From Lucinisca nassula (Eukaryota > Mollusca > Bivalvia > Lucinida > Lucinidae): a stretch of 64,000 nucleotides of DNA. Location: contig OY757017.1 in the NCBI GenBank assembly GCA_963580285.1, positions 12,350,538-12,414,537 on the forward strand. The letters run 5' to 3'. Both the position numbers and the translations under genes were made by a program. Below are positions 55,109 to 64,000 of this stretch, in pieces. The stretch's first letter is position 1, and the number at the start of each line of letters is the position of its first letter. Under the pieces are notes generated by a model. That model saw only the letters and a list, made by a program, of their open reading frames with translations. It made no database searches and was not told the DNA's origin.

Positions 55109-55305
55109 AATATGGTAGCAACAGTCTTGAAATTTTAGGAAAATTTGTTGTCCCTGGTGCTCATTTAGTTTTGTCCAATAAGGAAGAATGGTAGGCTAGC
55201 TATCATATTCAACATACTGTCACGTTCTTTTGCATTTGTGATGTTGTTATATTAATTGACAACATATTTGCTACTGTTCAATTAGTCATTTTCTTATGAT
55301 TCTTT
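55109..55305. other. Unassigned stretch
   Basis: No repeat recognised. A 22-base open segment between ATTTAG and GTAGGC (55162-55190) was weighed as an exon and not accepted. Confidence 0.4.
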
Positions 55306-55520
55306 TTAACCCTTTTTGTACCACCTTATATATGACAGGAGTCCATTTCAAAATTTAGGGGTGACCGGTTGTGTTCTCATCAAAATTAATTTGGAAAATG
55401 AGTGTACTTTTAGCAAACAGTGGAGGCCCTGATCAGACGCCGTGTTCTGCGGTGTCTGATCTGGGCCTGCACTGTTTGCCACAGTACCCGTTTAGGGGTT
55501 TCCAGTCTGAAATGGGTTAA
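55306..55520. mobile_element. MITE family a (TTAA)
   Basis: TTAACCCTTTTTGTACCACC to GTCTGAAATGGGTTAA. The part between TACC and ACAGGAGTCC is shortened. Confidence 0.87.
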
Positions 55521-55688
55521 GGGGGATGGATACAACTCGCATATGTATATAGTTTCTGACATTTTATTACAATGGAGACAACTGAATTTCCATAAAACTT
55601 TACACCTTTTAAAAGGGTCTTCTCTTGAAGGAAAGAGCAAATTCAAAATAGACCCCTGTTGGTAAGGGAGACAAAAATGTTTTTGGCA

Positions 55689-55968
55689 GACCCACCCATC
55701 GAGGCTTGAAGAAATAGATGGGCTGCATGATGCTTCCACGCAGACCTGTAACCGACAGCACATGAGTACTGGTAAACCACTCTGCCTAGGCAAAGTGGTA
55801 CGAGTGTGACCATCCATGCTTATAAACCCTATTGGTTTCATTAGGTATTTGTGCTTGAGATGTCATTTCATCTCAATGTTGGGTAAAAGTCGCACAAAAT
55901 TGGAAGCAACGTCTCTAAAATTACCTGTCGAGTTTTGACAGGGATGTTAAACCTCAAATCAAACACAA
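55689..55968 (+). mobile_element. SINE family S1
   Basis: ACCCACCCATCGAGGCTTGA to TTAAACCTCAAATCAAACAC. It lacks the CTTAGAGGATCTAAGCCT part. GGGAGACAAAAATG precedes it (also seen near 63370). Confidence 0.87.
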
Positions 55969-56093
55969 ACTATCATTCGGTTGGTATTTTTAGCTCACCT
56001 GACCGAAGGTCATGGTGAGCTTTTGTGACCGTAAGATGTCCGGCGTCGTCGTGCGTCGTCCGTCGTCCGTCGTCCGTCGTGCGTAAACTTTTT

Positions 56094-56975
56094 CTTGTGA
56101 ACAAACTAGAGGCCACAGTTTTGGTCCAATCATCATCAAACTTGCTCAGAATGATCATCATGACAATATCTCGGTCAAGTTCGAATATGGGTCATGTCGG
56201 GTGAAAAAGTAGGTCAGTAGGTCAAATCATAGAAAAACCTTGTGAACACTCTAGAGGGCACAGTTTTGGTCCAATCATCATCAAACTTGCTCAGAATGAT
56301 CATTGTGACAATATTTTAGTGAAGTTTGAATATGGATCATGTCGGCTTAAAAAGTAGGTCAGCGGGTCAAATCATAGAAAAACCTTGTGAACACCCTAGA
56401 GGCCACAATTTTGGTCCAATCATAATCAAACTTGCTCAGAATGATCATCATGACAATATCTTGGTCAAGTTCGAATATGGGTCATGTCCGGTCAAAAAGT
56501 AGGTCAGTAGGTCAAATCATAGAAAAACCTTGTGAACACTCTGAAGGCCACTGTTTTGGTCCAATTATCATGAAACTTGCTCAGAATGACCATTGTGACA
56601 ATATTTCAGTCCAGTTCGAATATGGGTCATATCGGGTTAAAAAGTAGGTCAGCGGGTCAAATCATATAAAAACCTTGTGAACACCCTAGGGGCCACAATT
56701 TTGGTCCAATCATAATCAAACTTGCTCAGAATGATCATCATGACAATATCTCGGTCAAGTTTGAATATGGGTCATGTCCGGTTGAAAAGTAGGTCAGTAG
56801 GTCAAATCATAGAAAAACCTTGTGAATACTCAGGAGGCCACAAGTTTGGTTAAATCATTAATCTTGCTCAGAATGGTCATTGTGACAATATCTTGGCTAA
56901 GTTTGAATAAAGGTCTTTTCGGGTCAAAAAGTAGGTCAGTAGGTCAAATTAAAGAAAAAACTTGTGAACACTCTA
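56094..56975. repeat. ~145-bp monomers in ~291-bp dimers
   Basis: CTTGTGAACA starts recur at about 56094, 56240, 56386, 56529, 56677, 56819 and 56962. Alternate monomers agree best (CACCCTAG.GGCCACAATTTTGG in one set, GTGACAATATTT in the other), showing a two-unit higher-order repeat. Confidence 0.8.
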
Positions 56976-56984
56976 GTTTTACAT

Positions 56985-59550
56985 AGACTTATATAGGGAA
57001 AATCTTTAAAAATCCTTTTCTCTGAAACCACAAGGCCTAGGTCTTTTATATTTGGTATGAAGCTTCATCTAAAAGACCCCTGACAAGATTATTCAAATGA
57101 TAGTGCTGAGGCCAAAAATGTCCCCGCCCCCGGGCCCTTTGGTTTTACATAGGCTTATATAGGGAAAATCTTTAAAAATCTTCTGCTCTGAAGCTGCAAG
57201 GCCCAGGACTTTGATATTTGGTATTAAGCTTTATCTAGTGGACCCCTACCAAGATTGTTCAAATTATAGTGCTGGGGCAAAAAATGCCCCCGTTCCGGGG
57301 CCCTTTGGTTTTACATGGCCTTATATAGGGAAAATCTTTAAAAATCTTCTTCTCTGAAACCGCAAGGTCCAGGACTTTGATATTTAGAATGAAGCTTCAT
57401 CCATTGGACCTCTACCAAGATTGTTCAAATTATCGCCCTTGGGCCAAAAATGCCCCCACTCAGGGGCCCTTTGTTTTTACATAGACTTATATAGGGAAAA
57501 TCTTTAAAAATCCTTTTCTCTGAAACCACAAGGCCTAGGTCTTTTATATTTGGTATGAAGCTTCATCTAAAAGACCCCTAACAAGATTATTCAAATGATA
57601 GTGCTGAGGCCAAAAATGTCCCCACCCCCGGGCCCTTTGGTTTTACATAGGCTTATATAGGGAAAATCTTTAAAAATCTTCTGCTCTGAAACTGCAAGGC
57701 CCAGGACTTTGATATTTGGTATTAAGCTTTATCTAGTGGACCCCTACCAAGATTGTTCAAATTATAGTGCTGGGGCAAAAAAAGCCTCCACCTGGGGCCC
57801 TTTGGTTTTACATAGGCTTATATAGGGAAAATCTTTAAAAATCTTCTTCTCTGAAACCGCAAGGCCCAGGACTTTGATATTTTGTATGAAGCTTCATCTA
57901 GTGGACCCCTACCAAGATTGTTCAAATTATAGCCCTTGGGCCAAAAATCCCCCTGCTCAGGGGCCCTTTGGTTTTACATAGACTTATATAGGGAAAATCT
58001 TTAAAAATCTTCTTCTCTGAAACCGCAAGGTCCAGGACTTTGATATTTAGAATGAAGCTTCATCCAATGGACCTCTACCAAGATTGTTCAAACTATCGCC
58101 CTTGGGCCAAAAATGCCCCCGCTCAGGGGCCCTTTGTTTTTACATAGACTTATATAGGGAAAATCTTTAAAAATCCTTTTCTCTGAAACCACAAGGCCTA
58201 GGTCTTTTATATTTGGTATGAAGCTTCATCTAAAAGACCCCTAACAAGATTATTCAAATGATAGTGCTGAGGCCAAAAATGTCCCCGCCGCCGGGCCCTT
58301 TGGTTTTACATAGGCTTATATAGGGAAAATCTTTAAAAATCTTCTGCTCTGAAACTGCAAGGCCCAGGACTTTGATATTTGGAATTAAGCTTTATCTAGT
58401 GGACCCCTACCAAGATTGTTCAAATTATAGTGCTGGGGCAAAAAAAGCCTCCGACTGGGACCCTTTGGTTTTACATGGCCTTATATAGGGAAAATCTTTA
58501 AAAATCTTCTTCTCTGAAACCGCAAGGCCCAGGACTTTGATATTTTGTATGAAGCTTCATCTAGTGGACCCCTACCAAGATTGTTCAAATTATAGCCCTT
58601 GGGGCAAAAATGCCCCCGCTCAGGGGCCCTTTGGTTTTACATAGACTTATATAGGGAAAATCTTTAAAAATCTTCTTCTCTGAAACCACAAGGCCTAGGT
58701 CTTTTATATTTGGTATGAAGCTTCTTCTAAAGGACCCCTACCAAGATGATTCAAATTATAGTGCTGGGGCCAAAAGTGGCCCCGTCCCGGGGCCCTTTGG
58801 TTTTACATAGACTTATATAGGGATAATCTTTAAAAATCTTCTCTGAAACCACAAGGCCCAGGACTTTGAAATTTGGTATGAAGTTGCATCTAATGGACCT
58901 CTACCAAGATTGTTAAAATTATAGCCCTGGGGCCAAAAATGCCCCCACTCTGGGGCCCTATGGTTTTACATAGACTTACATGGGGAAAATCTTCAAAAAT
59001 CTTCTTCTCTGAAACCACAAGGCCTGGGTCTTTGATATTTGGTATGAAGCTGCATCTAGTGGACCTCTATCAAAATTATTCAAATTATAGCCCTGGTACC
59101 AAAAATGTCCCCGCTCCGGGGCCCTTTGGTTTTGCATAGACTTATATAGGGAAATCTTTAAAAATCTTCTCTGAAACTGCAAGGCCAAGGCCTTTGATAT
59201 TTAGTATGGAGCTTTATCTAGTGGACCTCTACCAAGATTGTTCAAATTATAGCCCTGGGGCCACAAATGCCCCCACCCCGGGCCGGGGCCCTTTGTTTTT
59301 ACATAGATTTATATAGCCCTGGGGCCATTTGGTTTTGCATAGGCTTATGTAGGGAATATCTTTAAAAAAAATCTTCTTCTCTGAAACTGCAAGGCCCAGG
59401 TCTTTGAAATTTGATGTGTAGCTTTATCTAGTGGACCTTTGCCAAGATTGTTCTAATTATAGCCTTTGTTGATGTTTGGTATGAAGCTTCACCTTTAAGA
59501 CCTCCCTCAACATTATGCACATTAAAACCCTGGGGCCAATAATGGCCCTC
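56985..59550. repeat. ~165-bp array with higher-order periods
   Basis: Each unit begins TTTTACATAGACTTATATAG and has TTTAAAAATCTTCTTCTCTG, CTTTGATATTTGGTATGAAG and a GGGGCCCTTTGG end. The distinctive unit with ATCTAAAAGACCCCT appears at about 56985, 57476 and 58141, spacings of ~491 and ~665, i.e. three and four monomers. Confidence 0.85.
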
Positions 59551-59565
59551 TCTGGGGCCCACTTG

Positions 59566-60519
59566 TTTCGACTTTTTGCCAGGTTTGGAAGCCTCTGGTC
59601 CTGTTCCAGTATCTCTTAGAGGATTGATATGCATGTTGCAAACAGTTGTTGGAATACCCTATTCAAAAACACCCTTATCAAAAGTATGGTTGAATATGGG
59701 AAAGAATGAGGGTCGTTCAAAAAGTTTTTGGCAGCAATTACGCAAAAATACGCTATGGTAGTGGAAAGGATATGGTGAAGTTATTTAGAACAGCGGAACT
59801 AGCCGTTTTAAACTTGAAATCTTTATTTTTCGACATATTTTGTTGAAATATGAGGAAATCGGGGCAATTTACAGGGATTTTCACTTTTTCACCATATCCT
59901 TAGGACTGCCGGGCATTTTTGAAACCATGACTAAAATGGGGGTAGGGGAGAACATTTCGCCCTAGAACCCGATCTTTTGGTTCATTTAGTCTTGTCTAGC
60001 CCGTTTTCAATAGAAGACAAAATGTACTGTTCGGTATGTGAAAACAAACTTTCTGATGACGTCATAGGTCATGGCGCAGGGGTCACGCTATGCTAAAACA
60101 TGCTCACGGACTTCTTTTTTTTTTTTTTTTTTTTTTTTTTGCGTTTTTCTCAACCTAATTTTCCTCTCGTTTTCTATCATTTTACCTTATGTACGTTTCA
60201 CTCTTTTGTACCTATTCTCGACATGTCTTTGTTTTGGCCGCACTTGTTTCGTACAGACAGCACGCCGTCTCAAAGAACATGGGGCAGAATGGCAATTTCA
60301 GAGGCTAATTTTTTCGACTTTTTGCCAGGTTTGGAAGCCTCTGGTCCTGTTCCAGTATCTCTTAGAGGATTGATATGCATGTTGCAAACAGTTGTTGGAA
60401 TACCCTATTCAAAAACACCCTTATCAAAAGTATGGTTGAATATGGGAAAGAATGAGGGTCGTTCAAAAAGTTTTTGGCAGCAATTACGCAAAAATACGCT
60501 ATGGTAGTGGAAAGGATAT
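59566..60519. mobile_element. Insert with 208-bp identical direct repeats
   Basis: 59566-59773 and 60312-60519 look identical (TTTCGACTTTTTGCCAGG to AGTGGAAAGGATAT). Array 2 is interrupted at both outer edges, losing ACATAGACTTAT. Between them are 538 bases with a 24-T run (60115-60140) and inverted GGATATGGTGAA (59768) and TTCACCATATCC (59888). It could be a small LTR-type element or a duplication. The repeat does not begin TG or end CA. The 135-codon frame ending at 60507 is not a convincing gene. Confidence 0.6.
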
Positions 60520-61074
60520 AGGGAAAACCTTTGAAAATCTTCTTATCTGAAACCAGAAGGCTCAGGTCTTTGACATTTGGTTTGAAGCTTCATCTTGTGG
60601 ACCTCTAACAAGATATTTCATATTTTAGCCCTGGGACCCGGGTCCGACTGGTTTTACATAGACTTATATATGGAAAACTTTTAAAAATCTTCTTGTCTGA
60701 AGTCACAAGGCCAAGGTCTTTGATATTTGGTATGAAGTTTCATCTAGTGGACCTCTAGCAACATTGTTCAAATTATAGCCCTGGGGCCAAATATGGGCCC
60801 ATACTAGGGCCCACTTGTTTTACATAGACTTATAATGGGAAAACCTTTGAAAATCTTCTTGTCTGAAGCCAGAAAGGTCAAGGTCATTGGTTTTTGGTAT
60901 GAAGCTTCACCTTTTAGACCTCCCTCAAGATTATGTGTTTGGAGCAGAAATATGAAAAATACTGGATTTTTTAACAGAAAATTTTAAAATATATTTTTAT
61001 GCTTTTGCTCATTTGCGTTGATTGTTCGGTAAGCAATGATAAGTATAGACTGCCATTGACAAATCATCTATTTT

Positions 61075-61303
61075 TTAACCCACTGTTTACTGGTGGACTC
61101 TTCCATTGTTATATGTTGGATAAGTCCATTTGTCATTTAAGGGTTATCAGTCCTATTTTTCATTTTTATTCCATTGTTGACAGAAATCCTGTGAGCAAAC
61201 CATGTAGACCCTGATTAGACGCCATGTTCTGCAGCATCTAATCTGGGCCTGCACAATTTGCCAGGCTACCCCTTTTAGGGATTTCCCACCTAGAATGGGT
61301 TAA
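61075..61303. mobile_element. MITE family c (TTAA)
   Basis: TTAACCCACTGTTTACTGGT to CACCTAGAATGGGTTAA. The core is at 61193-61261. Confidence 0.88.
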
Positions 61304-61347
61304 ACAGAGTATGCTAATTTATTTGTATGCAGATGACTGATGTGCCA

Positions 61348-61576
61348 TTAACCCTTTTTGTACCAAATGGAATCATCCTCCTTATATATACTAGGAGTCC
61401 ATTTCAAAATATAGGGGTGTCAGGTTGTGCTTTCTTCAAAATTGATTTGGAAAATGGCTGACCTTTTTGCAGACAGTGGAGGCCCTGATCAGACGCCGCG
61501 TTCTGCAGCGTCTGATCTGGGCCTGCACTGTTTGCCCTGGCACCCGTTTTGGCGTTTCTGGCACTAAATGGGTTAA
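61348..61576. mobile_element. MITE family a, best-preserved copy
   Basis: TTAACCCTTTTTGTACCAAA to GGCACTAAATGGGTTAA. The core arms GATCAGACGCCGC and GCAGCGTCTGATC are near perfect. Confidence 0.92.
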
Positions 61577-61625
61577 TAAATTCTTACTGACATTGATCAT
61601 ATTGATAGTACCACTCTCATCTGTT

Positions 61626-61823
61626 TTAACTCATCCTGCTGAATAAATTAATTTTGCCACGCCCCTTCTGATTTAATACATAATCATGTATAATGTATTT
61701 GTTCAGTTCACAATCTGCATGACCAACAGTGTAGATCCTGATCAGATGGCTTCTAAAGAAGTCATTTGAATTGAATCTACACTGTTTGCTAAAAGTTGTA
61801 GTGTTCATCAGGATAAGTGTTAA
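61626..61823. mobile_element. MITE family b
   Basis: TTAACTCATCCTGCTGAATA to CATCAGGATAAGTGTTAA. One core arm is diverged (GTCATTTGAATTGAATC). Confidence 0.82.
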
Positions 61824-61841
61824 ATGGAAAGGGGAGGGGAA

Positions 61842-62175
61842 TTAACCCTTTTTGTATCTTCTTCCTTATATATACCTGGGGCCAGTTGTTCAAAGCATCG
61901 TTGGCTTAACGAACTCATTAGTGGTCATATTGTTAACTGTTCTAGCAAGTTTAATATTTAATTTTTTGGTATTTTTGCTGAAAAAAATGTGAGCAGCTTT
62001 TGCATCTGCAAAAGCTGCTCACATTTTTTTCAGCAAAAATATTAGCGTATTTGCCATAATAAATGATCAAAGTTTTAACAATACGTTAACTAACGATGTT
62101 GTTAGTTTTGAACAACTGGGCCCAGGAGTCCTGATCAGATGCCCATTTTGGGGTTTCTGATACTAAATAGGTTAA
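61842..62175. mobile_element. MITE family a, reduced, hosting family d
   Basis: TTAACCCTTTTTGTATCTTC and CTTATATATAC lie before the insert. AGGAGTCCTGATCAGATGCC and ACTAAATAGGTTAA follow it. Confidence 0.82.
61876..62125. mobile_element. MITE family d, reference copy
   Basis: The ends CTGGGGCCAGTTGTTCAAAG and (inverted) CTGGGCCCAGTTGTTCAAAA are present. The central palindrome GCTGAAAAAAATGTGAGCAG and complement (61977-62042) is almost perfect. Confidence 0.92.
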
Positions 62176-62733
62176 AACATATTAAAAAAAAAATGTCTTG
62201 CATATCATAAGAATATGTTTAATTAATGGATTTTCTTACATGCTTTTCAATGAATGATAGAGATTTATCAGTGAAATATAAATCAATATTCAGTGAAAAT
62301 ACGATTTTTTATTTTTCACTGTTTGGGACTACTTTTTTCTTCAAATCTTACTTTAATTTCAATTTTATCTTTGTCAGATAACTGAACAATACTGAAATGT
62401 GTTCTAATTGACGCATAGCCCGTTCATGTGTGACGGGGACGTTACTGACGTCATTTATGACGCTGACGTCACGTCTTTTGTCGCGCGACGTTAGACTTGC
62501 CAGCAACTTCTTTGGAAAACTACTCTCTCAATTATTTCATTAATCATTCATAATAATACCATCTCAGGCCATTTCTCAGGTGCAAACTTACACCCAATAG
62601 TATACCCACTAAACACGATGGACACCACTAAATTGACGCGAAACGAACAGGAACAAAGATAATTTTCTCCGAATGTGAGCGACACCATTAAAGACGCTAA
62701 ATATTGCCTTTTGAAGCATGTAAGAAACAGAAA
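62176..62733. other. Unassigned stretch
   Basis: AT-rich to 62400, then GACGTCA/TGACGTC-rich to 62500 (TTACTGACGTCATTTATGAC). These CRE-like sites are probably part of a MITE (compare 14170-14260). No exon was accepted. Confidence 0.45.
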
Positions 62734-62883
62734 ATTTGATTTTTTCAGTGCAAGATCAAATTTTATTTCACTCATGAACACCAAAACTGCTATTTTCACT
62801 CGTGGCTACGCCACTTGTGAAAATAACAGTTTTGGTGTTCATTCGATGAAATAAAATTCGATCTTACACTGAAAAAATCAAAT
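62734..62883. repeat. Long inverted repeat, ~65-bp arms
   Basis: ATTTGATTTTTTCAGTG..AACACCAAAACTG faces CAGTTTTGGTGTT..CACTGAAAAAATCAAAT around a short centre, CGTGGCTACGCCACTTG. Probably a foldback MITE. Confidence 0.88.
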
Positions 62884-62929
62884 ATCCTCTATATCCTTTG
62901 CAAGCAAGGAATACAGTTACACCACACAA

Positions 62930-63190
62930 CTGAAAATAAGGGAGGCAATTCTAACAAGCACCCACAACATATATTTTTATGGAAACATTAGAAAAAAATA
63001 TCCCTTATTTATTCTAACATCAACATATTTTCTGGCGAGGGCATCCATGTCCTATGGACACATTTCTAGTTCATTTTTATTTCATTTTTTTTTTTAAAGA
63101 AAATCCTGTAAGCAAATAGTGCAGATCCTGATCAGAGGCCATGTTCTAGGGCATCTAATCTGGGCCTGCGCTGTTTGCCAGGCTACCCTC
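62930..63190. mobile_element. Fragments of MITE families A and c
   Basis: 62937-62975 has GGCAATTCTAACAAGCACCC (family A half). 63095-63188 has AAATAGTGCAGATCCTGATC and GGGCCTGCGCTGTTTGCCAG (family c core). Confidence 0.65.
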
Positions 63191-63829
63191 TCTAATAACA
63201 CGATTTCTTATGGAGAATGGGAACATCTGTCAAATTTTACCTGCCATTTTTCAAAGGGAAACAACTTTAGGGACTTCCTGTTTACTTTTCTATAAGCCAT
63301 GTCCCACTGACAAATGGGCCTACTCTTAAAGGAAAGAATTTGCTCCTCATGAACCCTATTGACATAGGAGACAAAAAATACTTTTGCAGGAGTTGACTCC
63401 TCTAAAGGTGTATCCATTCCCCTTAAGGGATAAATTTCCTTATTTCTTAAAAGCATGAGTTTTTGGTACTGATATTTGTTTCATGAAGAAATAGTAAAAA
63501 TCATTGTAAATTATTCGCATTTCTCTTTCCAATCAAGTTACATGTAAGTTTACTTAGTCACAAACCTTTCAGGAAAATGTTACAAAACCACTGGTATATG
63601 TAATTAAATTTATACACAAAATGTAGTTAATAGTGAATTAGTACATATAATCCACAAAACAATATTGTTTTGCCATTCTTGTATAGTTTACCATTTTTTT
63701 ATATGATTAGATAAGTTTATATTTTTGCACATTCTTGTTTGTAAATTTCCATAACTATATTTAATCCTTAAACTGCCAATCATGAAATTTTTAGACATTA
63801 ATTTGAAATAATACTGTCTTATTTTGCAG
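63191..63829. other. Unassigned AT-rich stretch
   Basis: 63200-63450 has a repeat-like part (GGAAAGAATTTGCTCCTCAT, GGAGACAAAAAATACTTTTG) related to 55615-55680. 63460-63800 is AT-rich without recognised features. The 82-codon minus frame at 63208-63456 is not supported. Confidence 0.45.
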
Positions 63830-64000
63830 AGAAAAGGCTTGACATTTCATGTGAATTGTCTGCCCAGCAGACAATTCACATGAAATGTCAAGCCTTATTT
63901 TCACTGAAAAATATGGGCAGACAATTCACATGAAATGGCAAGCCTAATTTTCCCTGAAAAATAGTTTTATTTTTCAGTGAAAATAAGACGACATTACATG
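63830..64000. mobile_element. MITE family h, cut by the window edge
   Basis: GACATTTCATGTGAATTGTC faces GACAATTCACATGAAATGTC. Then AAGCCTTATTTTCACTGAAA and a second half unit follow, as in the outer arms of the 23412 satellite. Confidence 0.8.

Larger units (their letters stand above)
55989..60935 (+). mobile_element. Giant two-array Helitron-like element
   Basis: It starts with the same TAGCTCACCTGACC..GTCATGGTGAGC hairpin as 27510, then GTCGTCCGTC repeats. Array 1 (56094-56975) uses the same monomer family as 27560-28685. Array 2 (56985-59550 and 60520-60935) is a different ~165-bp monomer. The right hairpin is missing; a family A scrap (TGTTTGGAGCAGAAATATG) follows. Confidence 0.6.

Noticed and set aside
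55162..55190. 22-base candidate exon between ATTTAG and GTAGGC
   Set aside because: It is too short and its donor is weak. The phase match to exon 6 could be chance.
60071..60507. 100- and 135-codon frames with a poly-Phe stretch
   Set aside because: The Phe run is the T tract, and the C-terminal part is just one of the two identical 208-bp repeats.
59566..60519. LTR retrotransposon with two LTRs
   Set aside because: No TG..CA ends, no target duplication, no primer-binding site and no coding region. Kept only as an open structural finding.
62380..62420. Candidate exon after TTTATCTTTGTCAG
   Set aside because: It is stopped within three codons in the phase needed (TGA).
1..64000. Endogenous virus or bacterial operon
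   Set aside because: No capsid, envelope or polymerase genes of viral type and no operon-like clusters. The only polymerase relics belong to DIRS-like and LINE elements.

Overview
This is an animal nuclear DNA window, most likely from a bivalve mollusc. The reasons are AT-rich sequence, no long open reading frames, GT-AG exons 70 to 111 bases long, and a dense mosaic of SINEs, LINEs, MITEs and Helitron-like arrays of the kind known from bivalves. The species cannot be told from sequence alone. I see no bacterial genes, viral genomes, CRISPR arrays or stand-alone rRNA/tRNA genes.

Host gene. Four good exons lie on the + strand at 9968-10077, 11871-11958, 13562-13672 and 22522-22591. Their splice phases agree and they form one open frame: a short helical segment followed by a Ser/Lys-rich tail. 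Two weaker downstream exons (51651-51676, 53755-53821) fit the same phase. The family is not recognised, and the gene probably extends beyond both ends of the window. The rest of the window would then be its upstream and intronic sequence, filled with mobile DNA.

Layout. 62-1664: Helentron/pearl-like element with eight ~165-bp monomers. 1847-9934: two head-to-tail DIRS-like tyrosine-recombinase retrotransposons, flanked by a nearly identical repeated MITE segment. 9968-14176: exons 1-3 among nested SINEs and MITEs. 14613-16366: tandem repeat and a decayed LINE. 16472-21438: third DIRS-like copy. 21568-23350: exon 4 among SINEs and MITEs. 23412-26560: 48-bp MITE-derived satellite interrupted by a 1.46-kb transposon. 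27510-34150: two tandem-array elements (Helitron-like) and a Tc1 relic. 34309-47640: dense MITEs and SINEs. 48062-50060: 2-kb hAT-like element. 50400-55968: MITEs, SINEs and the candidate exons. 55989-60935: very large two-array element with higher-order repeats. 61075-64000: further MITEs.

How the parts relate. Many MITE families start and end at TTAA with CCC/GGG termini (piggyBac-like). They share one palindromic core although their ends differ. Four SINE families share a 3' tail motif, which suggests a common LINE partner. Nested insertions with clean target-site duplications give a relative order of events. The three DIRS-like copies carry relics of reverse transcriptase, tyrosine recombinase and an SGNH-type hydrolase, all on the minus strand and all broken.

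Limits. Everything was read by eye. Family names for non-coding elements are inferred from termini and target duplications. Element edges are good to a few bases where a target duplication is stated, and otherwise to about 10-30 bases.
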